64,000 nucleotides of DNA from Mycobacterium sp. 1245111.1 (GTDB taxonomy: Bacteria > Actinomycetota > Actinomycetes > Mycobacteriales > Mycobacteriaceae), in NCBI RefSeq assembly GCF_001673405.1, contig NZ_LZLV01000001.1:1-64000 (forward strand). Reading direction: 5' to 3'. The notes under the pieces are model-generated. The model saw nothing but the letters and a program-made list of their open reading frames with translations. It was not told the origin of the DNA and did no database searches. Shown one piece after another: positions 9,122-16,968 of the stretch. A program made the translations under genes and the position numbers. Each line of letters starts with the position of its first letter. The stretch's first letter is position 1.

Positions 9122-9167
9122 GCGGACAAACCCTCTCGTGAACACCTACCGACGCAAGAGACGGGTG

Positions 9168-10004
9168 TCAGTCCTTCGTGAGATGGTATGCGCGGTAGTC
9201 GATTTCGCCACGCTCGAGGTCGTTGTAGAACCACGACCCGTCGACCACGGCGAACTCCCGGCCGAACTTACGCAAAAAGGCCGGCAGGCGGGTGTTGATG
9301 ATCTCGTTCGATCGGGCCGAGTTCTTCTTCAGGCCGCGCAGCACCTCGTCGTTGATGACCCGGTGCGACACCTCGCGCATGCCCGAGTTGGCGAGATCAG
9401 ACTCCCAGTTACCGAAGTTGTCGCGGTTGCGGAAGTCGACGTGCAGGAAGTGCCCGCCCGGGCGCAGCACGCGCTTGACCTCGCTGAGGAAGCGGTCGAA
9501 GTGCGGGTAGATATGCGAGGCCTCGACGTTGATCACCGCGTCGAAGGATTCGTCCGGGAACGGCAGGTTCTCGGCGTCGCCGTGCACGAAGCTCAGGCCC
9601 GGCACCTTGTGCCGCTCGTTGCAGAATTTGACTCCGGCCGCGTTGAAGTCGAGGCCGGTGTAGGACGCGGGCTTCAGCGTGCGGGACAGGTATGACGCGC
9701 CACCGCCGTGGCCAGAGCTGCACTCCAGCACTTTCTTGCCGGCGAGGTCGACGCCGTCCTGGGTCGCGCACTGGTGGTAGAGCTGAATGCTGTACCGGTT
9801 GGGCTCGTCGGCCGGGTCGAGAGGCAGGCCCAGTGGCGGGTCCTCCTCGTAGCCCCAGTTGAGAAACTGGACGTCGTCCTGGTTGTGCAGCCGCTTGGTC
9901 ATCAGCGGGTACCAGTACCGGAAGAGTTTCTTGTACGTCGCTGTCGAACCGATGCGGTAGACGAGACTTGCGCCGACGTTGTCCAATGAAGGGCTACGAA
10001 CCAT
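9168..10004 (-). CDS. Class I SAM methyltransferase, Rv2952-like (MT1)
   Basis: The 278-residue product has SAM motif I as [10 protein letters not shown], the ribose-binding acid in YTGLD, and [11 protein letters not shown] and HFLHVDFRN further on. The whole sequence, including the YEEDPP segment and the C-terminal YHLTKD, resembles M. tuberculosis Rv2952, which O-methylates phthiotriol and glycosylated phenolphthiotriol dimycocerosates. Two paralogues lie at 13091 and 15348. The ATG at 10004 is chosen over one 14 codons earlier because a GATACT -10 element sits exactly six bases upstream, the arrangement seen at both paralogues. A lipid hydroxyl is the inferred target. The P450 gene follows immediately. 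Confidence 0.87.
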   Translation of the reverse strand: MVRSPSLDNVGASLVYRIGSTATYKKLFRYWYPLMTKRLHNQDDVQFLNWGYEEDPPLGLPLDPADEPNRYSIQLYHQCATQDGVDLAGKKVLECSSGHGGGASYLSRTLKPASYTGLDFNAAGVKFCNERHKVPGLSFVHGDAENLPFPDESFDAVINVEASHIYPHFDRFLSEVKRVLRPGGHFLHVDFRNRDNFGNWESDLANSGMREVSHRVINDEVLRGLKKNSARSNEIINTRLPAFLRKFGREFAVVDGSWFYNDLERGEIDYRAYHLTKD

Positions 10005-10010
10005 GCAGGA

Positions 10011-10016
10011 AGTATC
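10011..10016 (-). promoter_or_regulatory. Leaderless -10 element of MT1
   Basis: On the minus strand GATACT-TCCTGC-ATG. The hexamer and the following TCC recur in front of the other two methyltransferase genes (ATACTTCC in all three). Six bases separate it from the start codon, as expected if transcription starts at the A of the ATG. Confidence 0.6.
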
Positions 10017-10136
10017 GCACAGTGTCGGGTGTGCTTGTTGTGGCATGCCTTTTTCGCGCTGCCGTGAAGGCGTGGCCGAAATTCACGTGGTCATGAAGCG
10101 TCGCGCAAACTCCAGACGAGTTGTGCGGCAAAGGAT

Positions 10137-11234
10137 TTAAGCGGCGGGCACCGAAGTTGCAACGTTGGTGCGCTGCGGCTCACTGCGATAACGCGATGCG
10201 GGGCCGTTGATTCGGCAAATACGCCACATCAGCAACGCGAATGGGTTCATCAAATTCAGGTCGTCGCAGAGCATGCGGATGTCACCGAACATGTCCCGCA
10301 GCGTCTGGCGTGATTCCCCGCCGTCGGAGTACAACTCCTTGCGCACCGAGCGGGGGATGCCGAACTGGCGGAAGAACCGACGCGAGGGCACCACCATCGC
10401 CTGGCCCAGCATCCGCATCACGATCGGCACATACAGCGACAACCAGAACCGGGTGTACCACTTCAACCGCGGAACACGCCGGTGCAGATACTCATGGGCA
10501 AACGAGATGTGCCGGGCCTCTTCGGCGACGTGGATCGCAATGAGGTCCTGCATGATCGGGTGAATCGAGCGCGGCTCGGGCTCGCGCAACAGGTTCGTCT
10601 GCAGGTAGTCGAACGGCACTTCGCCGGCCAGCACGCCGAAAAAGAATGCGTTCGGCAGCGGACCCGCATAGAACGGGACGACCGGTGACAGCACCCGCAG
10701 CCAGCGCGGCATCCCGGGAACGTCGACGCCGATGCGGTTGACGATCTCCTGAAACATCAGGCTGTGGCTGCATTCCTCGATCGACTCGTGCACGCAGTAG
10801 CGATACTCGGGCGAACCGTTGGGAACCCAGAACGCGTAGTGCAGCAGCCCGCGAACCAGGATGCCCTCGAACTGCGTACCGACCTTGGCCATGTTGGCCT
10901 GGCGCCACATGCCGATCGCGACCTGCTTGTCCAGTGGCTGCGCCTGGTACCACGGGTGGCTCCCCAGCGGATCCGACGTGGACAGTACCCACCGCGGGTC
11001 GTTCGCGGTGACCGAGAAGATCGGGGCTTCCCAGTCGACGTCGGTGTAGGGATTGAAGTGGCGGACCGAGGCTTCCGAGAGTGACGTCAGCGTGGCGGCG
11101 TAATCGGTGTCATCGCTGACATCCATGTTGCGCTTGAGCCGTCTGACCACGCCGAAGAACGCGAGCAGGAGCAGCAGGCTCACCGAGAGGACGGCGCCCA
11201 GCACGATGAAGAAAATGGCCAGCGTGACCGGCAA
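10137..11234 (-). CDS. Membrane-anchored AurF-like diiron oxygenase
   Basis: The 365-residue product resembles the AurF/metal-dependent-hydrolase-like diiron family. Candidate iron ligands are in FEGI, HESIEECSH and HVAEEARH, a pair of ExxH-type helices typical of a ferritin-like four-helix core. Residues about 5-28 form one hydrophobic helix, so the enzyme is likely tethered to the membrane with the diiron domain in the cytoplasm. The start is TTG, supported by GGAGGGAGG seven bases upstream. AurF itself oxidises an aryl amine; the substrate here is unknown. The gene diverges from the flavin monooxygenase across a 355-base spacer. Confidence 0.78.
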   Translation of the reverse strand: MPVTLAIFFIVLGAVLSVSLLLLLAFFGVVRRLKRNMDVSDDTDYAATLTSLSEASVRHFNPYTDVDWEAPIFSVTANDPRWVLSTSDPLGSHPWYQAQPLDKQVAIGMWRQANMAKVGTQFEGILVRGLLHYAFWVPNGSPEYRYCVHESIEECSHSLMFQEIVNRIGVDVPGMPRWLRVLSPVVPFYAGPLPNAFFFGVLAGEVPFDYLQTNLLREPEPRSIHPIMQDLIAIHVAEEARHISFAHEYLHRRVPRLKWYTRFWLSLYVPIVMRMLGQAMVVPSRRFFRQFGIPRSVRKELYSDGGESRQTLRDMFGDIRMLCDDLNLMNPFALLMWRICRINGPASRYRSEPQRTNVATSVPAA

Positions 11235-11589
11235 ACCGAGGCCTCCCTCCGGCTCAGCTCAGCATGCGGCTTTCTGCACATGCGCTTCATGGGGCACAGT
11301 CGGAACGGGAGCTTACCGGGTGAGGGTGAAAGACCTAGTACGGAACGGCCTCATTCTCATGTCTGTCTGTTTAGCCCCGGGTAGCTCGTGATCAGCGTGG
11401 GTGTGCCCCTCGAACAGCCAAATCCCATTAGACAGTACACACGCTCCGCCCGCGGGTTGACCCTCCGGGTCACAAAGCTACGGGATCATCACGACCGTCG
11501 CGCGCCGGGTGCGCGTTAGACCGCGCGACGGCGGCCTCGCTCGCCGTCGTTTCACCGTTCGTGCAGCAGGAAGGTACCGTTTAGAACTT
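11235..11589. other. Divergent intergenic region, diiron gene / flavin monooxygenase
   Basis: No convincing gene is seen in these 355 bases. They must hold promoters for both flanking genes. The ribosome site of the diiron gene lies at the left edge. A perfect 6-bp inverted repeat TGACCC-TCC-GGGTCA lies at 11458-11472 and is an operator or hairpin candidate. No regulator gene is adjacent. Confidence 0.5.
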
Positions 11590-13083
11590 ATGGATGACCA
11601 GCAGTTCGATGTGATCATCGTGGGGGCGGGTTTCGGCGGTATCGGCGCTGCGATCCAGCTGAAAAGCATGGGGTACGAGAACGTGCTGATCGTTGATCGC
11701 GAAGACGATCTGGGTGGCACGTGGCACGTCAACCACTATCCCGGTCTGGCGGTCGACCAACCGTCGCCCACCTTCTCCTATCGGTTCGAGCCCAACCCGT
11801 ACTGGTCGCGGATGTACGCGCCCGGCTCCGAACTCAAGAGTTACGCCGTCAACGTCGCCGAGAAGTACGACGTCCGGCGGTTCATGCGGTTCAACACCAC
11901 CGTCGAGGGGGCCCGGTGGGATGAGGAGGCCCGCTTGTGGCGCCTGGCGCTAGCCGACGGCGGGACGCTGAGCACGCAATTCCTGATCGCCGCCACCGGG
12001 TTTCTGTGCCAGCCCAAGATGCCCGACATCCCGGGTATTGAGACGTTCGGTGGCCGCATCCTCCATACCGCGCAGTGGGATGACGACTTCTCCGCCGCCG
12101 GGCGCCGTGCCGCAGTCATCGGAACCGGTTCCACTGGGGTGCAGGTGGCTCCGGCGTTGGCGAAGGACGCCGCGGAGTTGACCGTGTATCAGCGCACCCC
12201 GATCTGGGTGCTACCGAAGTTCGACGTGAAGTTCTTCCAGCCGGTGCAAAGCCTTTTCGCGCGGTTCCCGGTTACCCAGCGCGCGCTGCGCTGGTATACC
12301 GACGCGATCCTGGAACTTTCGATGGTCCTCACGATGTGGAAGTTCCGGTACTTCCGGCTCTTCAACAAGGGCATCTCGCAGTTCTCCCGGCTCTACCGGA
12401 TGCTGGCGGTGCGGGACAGGGAGCTGTCCCGAAAGCTGGACCCGGACTTTGACTTCGGCTGCAAGCGGCCCACCATCTCCAACGACTTCTACCAGGCTTT
12501 CACCAAACCCCATGTGCACCTGGACACCAACGGCATCGACCGGATCGAGCCCGACGGCATCGTCTCCAGGGACGGCACCAAGCGGATGATCGACACCCTG
12601 GTTCTGGCAACCGGATTCGACGTCTGGGAGGCCAACCTGCCCGCCATCGAGGTGATCGGACGTGACGGCAAGAACCTCGGAAAGTGGTGGCGCGAAACCC
12701 AATTCCAGGCTTACCAAGGTATTTCGATGCCCGGCTTCCCGAACTTCCTGTCGATGGCCAGCCCGTACGCCTGGGTGGGCCTGTCGTGGTTCAACACCGT
12801 CGAGTACCAGATGAAGCACATGGAACGGCTGTTCGGCGAAATGCAGCAGCGCCAGGCCCGCACCTTCGAGGTCACCGAAGACGCCAACGCGCGTTTCCTG
12901 GAGCGGATGACCACGCTGATGAAAGACTCTGCGTTCGAGCTCGGCAATTGCGTCAGCTCGCGGTCCTACTGGTTTCGCAACCACACCGGCAAGGGTGAGG
13001 CGCCGCTGTTCCGTCCGACCTCGGTGCGTAGCGCCGTGAAGGAGCAGGAGACCTTCCCGATGTCGGACTACGCGATCGCCTGA
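11590..13083 (+). CDS. Flavin-containing (Baeyer-Villiger type) monooxygenase
   Basis: The 497-residue product has the FAD-binding GAGFGG at residue 12, the NADPH-binding GTGSTG near 178, and between them the Baeyer-Villiger fingerprint FGGRILHTAQWD (FxGxxxHxxxW[PD]) near residue 156. ATGFDVWE is the late ATG motif. Length and motifs match the EthA/MymA group of mycobacterial monooxygenases, which insert oxygen next to ketones or oxidise S and N. The ATG at 11590 is chosen because FAD-binding sequence starts right after it; 27 codons of open frame upstream look non-coding. It converges with MT2, stops eight bases apart. A ketone made by the P450s or SDRs nearby is a plausible substrate. Confidence 0.9.
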   Translation: MDDQQFDVIIVGAGFGGIGAAIQLKSMGYENVLIVDREDDLGGTWHVNHYPGLAVDQPSPTFSYRFEPNPYWSRMYAPGSELKSYAVNVAEKYDVRRFMRFNTTVEGARWDEEARLWRLALADGGTLSTQFLIAATGFLCQPKMPDIPGIETFGGRILHTAQWDDDFSAAGRRAAVIGTGSTGVQVAPALAKDAAELTVYQRTPIWVLPKFDVKFFQPVQSLFARFPVTQRALRWYTDAILELSMVLTMWKFRYFRLFNKGISQFSRLYRMLAVRDRELSRKLDPDFDFGCKRPTISNDFYQAFTKPHVHLDTNGIDRIEPDGIVSRDGTKRMIDTLVLATGFDVWEANLPAIEVIGRDGKNLGKWWRETQFQAYQGISMPGFPNFLSMASPYAWVGLSWFNTVEYQMKHMERLFGEMQQRQARTFEVTEDANARFLERMTTLMKDSAFELGNCVSSRSYWFRNHTGKGEAPLFRPTSVRSAVKEQETFPMSDYAIA

Positions 13084-13090
13084 GCGGCGC

Positions 13091-13897
13091 TCAATCCTTG
13101 ATGAATTGGTAGATGCGGTATTCCGCGTCACCGCTCTCGATGACGTTGTAGATCCCGGTGCCCGGCACGCCGGCGAAGTGACGGCCGAACGGCCGGAACC
13201 ACTTCGGCAGCTGCGCGCTGATCAGGTCGAGCTTGTGCTGGGCGCTGGCGTCCAGTGAGCGGATCACCCCGTCGTTGATCACGCGCATGGACACCTGACG
13301 CAGCGGCATCGCGTCGAGAGCACCCTCCCAGACCGGGAATTCGGCGCGGCCGCGGAAGTCGGCGTAGAGCAGGCTGCCGCCCGGCTTCAGGACCCGGGTG
13401 ACCTCCGACAGGAACTTCTCCAGGTTCGGATAGGCATGCGAGGCTTCGACATTCACGATCGCGTCAAAACTGTTGTCCGGGAACGGCAGATCCTCGGCGT
13501 TGCCGTGCACGAAGCTCAGGCCGGGCAGCTTGTGGTGTGCGTTGCAGTAGGCGACGCCGTCCGGGTTGTAGTCCAGCCCGATGTACTCGGCGGGGGAGAA
13601 CGTGCGCATGATGTACGACCCGCCACCGCCGTGGCCGCAGCTGCACTCGAGCACCTTCTTGCCGGCCAGGTCGATCTGCGAGGCGACCTGGTTGTACAGG
13701 TTGATCGAGTACCGGTTGGCCGCGTCGTTCTCGTCGAGCGGAAGGTTCAGCGGCGGGTCACCCTCATAGCCGTAGTTGAGGAAGGTGACGTCCTCGGTGT
13801 TGAGCCGACGGGTCAGGAACGGGTACCAGACCTTGTTCATGAAGGCCTTGTAGCCCCGGTAGCCGATGTCGGTGACGCGTTCCTTAGTCGTAGGCAT
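13091..13897 (-). CDS. Class I SAM methyltransferase, Rv2952-like (MT2)
   Basis: A 268-residue paralogue of MT1 and MT3. SAM motif I is LECSCGHGGG, the acid is in YIGLDYN, and EDLPFPDNSFD and the C-terminal YQFIKD are conserved. The start is placed at ATG 13897, not seven codons earlier, because the shared CATACTTCC element lies just upstream and a similar start is seen in the paralogues. It is the third gene of the minus-strand run MT3, P450, MT2; the P450 stop is 30 bases before this start. Inferred role: O-methylation of a lipid hydroxyl, by analogy with Rv2952. Confidence 0.87.
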   Translation of the reverse strand: MPTTKERVTDIGYRGYKAFMNKVWYPFLTRRLNTEDVTFLNYGYEGDPPLNLPLDENDAANRYSINLYNQVASQIDLAGKKVLECSCGHGGGGSYIMRTFSPAEYIGLDYNPDGVAYCNAHHKLPGLSFVHGNAEDLPFPDNSFDAIVNVEASHAYPNLEKFLSEVTRVLKPGGSLLYADFRGRAEFPVWEGALDAMPLRQVSMRVINDGVIRSLDASAQHKLDLISAQLPKWFRPFGRHFAGVPGTGIYNVIESGDAEYRIYQFIKD

Positions 13898-13904
13898 GCC
13901 GGGA

Positions 13905-13910
13905 AGTATG
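13905..13910 (-). promoter_or_regulatory. Leaderless -10 element of MT2
   Basis: CATACT followed by seven bases and the ATG of MT2, inside the 30-base gap after the P450 gene. It shares ATACTTCC with the elements of MT1 and MT3, so MT2 can probably be transcribed on its own as well as from upstream. Confidence 0.55.
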
Positions 13911-13927
13911 CCAGGCAAGCGTTCGTG

Positions 13928-15295
13928 TCAGCTGCTGCGGTCGGCGGCCGAGACCGAGTCGCGATCTTTCGCCGTAGCGTGGTGGCGACGGTAGACGACC
14001 GCGCGTGCGCCCTTGCCCGGCGCGATCGCCACCCCGCGGAAGTTGCGGCCCTCGTCGGGTGCGTCGGTAGGCGTGAAGCGGAATTCACGGAACAACGTGC
14101 GCAGCGTGATGTCCATCTCCATGTGCGCGAAAGCCGCACCCACGCAACGGTTTATACCGCCGCCGAACGGCACCCAACGGAACGACGGCGGCGGGCCGCC
14201 GAGGAACCGGTCCGGGTTGAACGCCTCCGGGTCGTCGTAGTTGACGTCCGACTCGTGGGCAAGCTGGAAGTCGATCATCACGGCGGTGTCGGGAGGAAGT
14301 ACCCACTCGCCGACCCTCACCCGGGTCTTGGTGGTCCGCAATGACGCGGCGATGGTGGGCCGGACGCGCTGGATTTCGTAGATCGTGGCCGCCCGCAGTT
14401 CGGACCCGCCGGCGTCGACTTCCTCGGTCAGGCGCGTCATCACGTCGGGGTTGCGGCGCAACCGCTCGATGGCCCATGCCAATTGGGACGCGGTGGTCTC
14501 GTGACCGGCGGCGACCAGGGTAAGCAGCTCGTCGGCAATGTGGCGGTCTGAGATCGGCGAGCCATCCTCGTAACGGGCCTGCATCAGCAGCGCGAGCATG
14601 TCGGTGCGATCGGCCAGCGACGGATCCACGCGAGCCTCGGCGAGGAGTTCGTCGATCACCGCGTCGAACCGTCGACGGTAACCGGCCAGCTTGCTGCCGG
14701 GGCTCCAGGAGCCGTACTCGCGCCGCACGACCGGGGGCATCCGCTGCATCAGGGAGCCCAGCGTGATCAACGATGGGATGACGGCCTTGAGCTCGTCCAG
14801 GGCGTCGGCCCGTTCGCCGAACGTGGCGCGCATGATCGCGTTGAGCGTCAGCCGGGTCATCGATTCGAGGGTCTCGAACTCTTGGCCCTCCGGCCAGTTC
14901 GCGGTTTCGCGCAGCACCTCGTCTTCGACGAGTTGTTCGTAATTCTTCACCTTCTTGCCAGAGAAGTTGGGCAGCACCAGCTTTCGGCGCTCCGAGTGCT
15001 CCTTGCCGAGCAGGCTGAACGTCGAGCCGGGGCCGAACGCCTGCCCGAGCACTTTGGTCGGCCGCTCGATCAGATCGAAGCTGGTGCTGTAGACCTCTTT
15101 GACGATGTCGCGGTCGTGGATGACGATCGTCTTCCCGAAAAGAGGCAGGTTGATCGTGAACGGGCCGCCGTAATGCCGGCTCAGCCAGGGCGCCACAGAG
15201 TACTGCAGCGACGTCAAGAAAAGCACGCTGGTGACCAGCTTGGGCAGCCGCAGCGTGGGCGGCAGCCGCACCGGATCCGTGGTGGCCGTTGCCAT
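13928..15295 (-). CDS. Cytochrome P450 (CYP137/138-like)
   Basis: A complete P450 of 455 residues. The I helix is LTLVAAGHETTAS, the ExxR is in YEIQR, PERF is represented by FNPDRFLGG, and the haem loop is FGGGINRCVG. The N-R before the Cys, in place of the usual H-x, and the long N-terminus recall the CYP136-138 type of mycobacterial P450s; the exact family is uncertain. A strong ribosome site, AGGAGGGGG, precedes the ATG. It lies between MT3 (52 bases upstream) and MT2 (30 bases downstream) on the same strand, so hydroxylation followed by O-methylation is an attractive but untested idea. Confidence 0.88.
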   Translation of the reverse strand: MATATTDPVRLPPTLRLPKLVTSVLFLTSLQYSVAPWLSRHYGGPFTINLPLFGKTIVIHDRDIVKEVYSTSFDLIERPTKVLGQAFGPGSTFSLLGKEHSERRKLVLPNFSGKKVKNYEQLVEDEVLRETANWPEGQEFETLESMTRLTLNAIMRATFGERADALDELKAVIPSLITLGSLMQRMPPVVRREYGSWSPGSKLAGYRRRFDAVIDELLAEARVDPSLADRTDMLALLMQARYEDGSPISDRHIADELLTLVAAGHETTASQLAWAIERLRRNPDVMTRLTEEVDAGGSELRAATIYEIQRVRPTIAASLRTTKTRVRVGEWVLPPDTAVMIDFQLAHESDVNYDDPEAFNPDRFLGGPPPSFRWVPFGGGINRCVGAAFAHMEMDITLRTLFREFRFTPTDAPDEGRNFRGVAIAPGKGARAVVYRRHHATAKDRDSVSAADRSS

Positions 15296-15347
15296 GTCGC
15301 CCCCCTCCTACTTATCTACCAGCACATTTCACCGTACCGGCGCGTGA

Positions 15348-16187
15348 TCAGTCCTTGGTGAACAGATACACGCGGTAGGTGTACTCGCTGCCGCGCAGCG
15401 CGCCGTTGAAGGCCCAGTCGGTTATGTCGCTGGCGTAGCGCGCGAAGGTGCGGCTGACCGCCGAGCCGTGGTGCTGGCTGATCCGTTCCTGCTTGCGCGG
15501 GGTGTTCTTCTCGTTGCCGCGCAACACGTTCTGGTCGATGACCGACATGGAGATCTGCCGCAGCCCTGAGTTCGCCAAGTCCGACTCCCACTCGGCGACC
15601 TCCGAGCGCGGACGGAAGTCGGTGTAGAGGAAATGTCCGCCCGGCTTCAGCACGCGCTTCACCTCGCTGAGGAACTTCGGGACATCGGGGTACAGGTGAG
15701 AGGCCTCGACATTGACCAGCGCGTCGAACGACTCGTCGGCGAACGGCAGCTCCTGGGCGTTGCCCTCGACGAAATCCAGGTTGTCCAGGTGGTGCCGGTT
15801 CTTGGCGAACTCGATGCCGGCCGGGTTCAGGTCCAGTCCGGTGTAGGAGGCCGGGTGCTGAGTGCGCACCAGATATGAGGCCCCACCGCCGTGGCCGCAG
15901 CTGCATTCGAGCACCTTCTTGCCGGCCAGGTCGACCTGGGTCGCGGTGCGGTGATACAGCTGGATGAAGTAGCGGTGCGGTTCGTCGGCCTCGTCCAACG
16001 GGATGCCCATCGGTGGGTCTTCTTCGTATCCGTAGTTGAAGAACAACCAGTCATCGCCACCGAGCAGCTTCGTTTGCGAGGCGAACCGGGTGGTGGCGAA
16101 TGACGTGAATATCAAACGAAAGACGAAGGGGTTTATCACGAGCCGATGAACTAGTGGGCGACGGGTCAGGCGGTTCGCGGTGGCCAT
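15348..16187 (-). CDS. Class I SAM methyltransferase, Rv2952-like (MT3)
   Basis: The 279-residue third paralogue. Motif I is LECSCGHGGG, the acid is in YTGLDLN, QELPFADESFD follows, and the end is YLFTKD. The open frame extends 25 codons further upstream, but MATANRLTRR at 16187 is chosen because the CATACT element lies six bases before it. It is the first gene of the MT3-P450-MT2 run and diverges from mmpS/mmpL. Of the three, MT1 and MT3 look closest in the YEEDPP and SDLANSG segments. Substrate unknown; O-methylation of a lipid is inferred from Rv2952. Confidence 0.87.
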   Translation of the reverse strand: MATANRLTRRPLVHRLVINPFVFRLIFTSFATTRFASQTKLLGGDDWLFFNYGYEEDPPMGIPLDEADEPHRYFIQLYHRTATQVDLAGKKVLECSCGHGGGASYLVRTQHPASYTGLDLNPAGIEFAKNRHHLDNLDFVEGNAQELPFADESFDALVNVEASHLYPDVPKFLSEVKRVLKPGGHFLYTDFRPRSEVAEWESDLANSGLRQISMSVIDQNVLRGNEKNTPRKQERISQHHGSAVSRTFARYASDITDWAFNGALRGSEYTYRVYLFTKD

Positions 16188-16530
16188 CGCGGAAGTATGA
16201 CAGACGCGCGACGGCGCCGGACAACGTGGCTGGCAGCGGCGTTTACTCGTCGAGACGTACACGTCGGCTATCGCAACTGGCGTGGCCGGAATGCGTCACG
16301 ATAAGAGCGAATTGGCTTCGGGATGCGTTTGGCTGCGCCGCAAAATAGATTGCCGGTGAAATAACGATATTGCGCGGTATATCCGCAGGTAGAATGCCTT
16401 TCGCGAGCGGATTGAATTCTTAGATAATGCATGGGAAAACCCCCTGACACATTGTGTGGGAAGCATGGTTTACTCGTCCCACTGGTCGCTTACGTATCGA
16501 AGCGCCACGGGCGTTCGGGACGGGCAAGAG
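16188..16530. other. Divergent intergenic region, MT3 / mmpS
   Basis: These 343 bases, more AT-rich in the middle than the surrounding genes, contain no gene I can support beyond possible earlier starts of mmpS. The MT3 promoter lies at the left edge. A small palindrome ACACA-T-TGTGT at 16447-16457 lies just before the earliest possible mmpS start and is an operator candidate. No regulator is encoded beside it. Confidence 0.45.
16194..16199 (-). promoter_or_regulatory. Leaderless -10 element of MT3
   Basis: CATACT-TCCGCG-ATG on the minus strand, with the six-base spacing of a leaderless start. It shares ATACTTCC with the elements before MT1 and MT2. Confidence 0.6.
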
Positions 16531-16968
16531 ATGGCGTTCGCTGGTGTGCTCAGGCGTGCATGGATACCGCTGGTGGTGTTGGCGGTCGTCGCCGGCGCAG
16601 GGTTCACGGTGTGGCGCGTCCGTGCCGTTCCCGATTCTGACAAGCATTCGCCGTATGGAAAATCCGAAGTCGCCGACATCGGACAACTTGCCCGGAAATC
16701 GGTCGTATATGAGGTCTTCGGTCCCGTAGGTACGGTGGCGGACATCAGCTATTTTGATGTGAACTCTGACCCGCAGCGCGTCGATAGTGCACGATTGCCG
16801 TGGACCATCAAGATCACGACGAACAGCCCAGCCGTCGTGGGCAACGTTGTGGCTCAGGGTGACAGCAACAGCATTGGCTGCCGGATCGTGGTGGACGGGC
16901 ACGTCAAGGCCGAGAGGATCTCGAACGAAGTGAACGCGTTCACGTACTGCCGGGTCAAAAGCGCATGA
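16531..16968 (+). CDS. MmpS family membrane protein
   Basis: The product has 145 residues from ATG 16531, the usual MmpS length. One transmembrane helix follows a short basic N-terminus ([19 protein letters not shown]); the rest is a periplasmic domain with a YEVFGP motif and two cysteines (IGCRIVV, FTYCRV) that probably form the conserved disulfide. Earlier in-frame starts at 16456 (GTG) and 16465 (ATG) would add up to 25 residues. MmpS proteins are accessory to MmpL exporters. The TGA stop overlaps the mmpL ATG (ATGA), showing translational coupling. Confidence 0.87.
   Translation: MAFAGVLRRAWIPLVVLAVVAGAGFTVWRVRAVPDSDKHSPYGKSEVADIGQLARKSVVYEVFGPVGTVADISYFDVNSDPQRVDSARLPWTIKITTNSPAVVGNVVAQGDSNSIGCRIVVDGHVKAERISNEVNAFTYCRVKSA

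Noticed and set aside
9168-16187. Glycopeptidolipid biosynthesis locus
   Set aside because: Methyltransferases and MmpL are suggestive, but there is no NRPS, glycosyltransferase, gap-like gene or acetyltransferase of that pathway, and the methyltransferases look closer to Rv2952.
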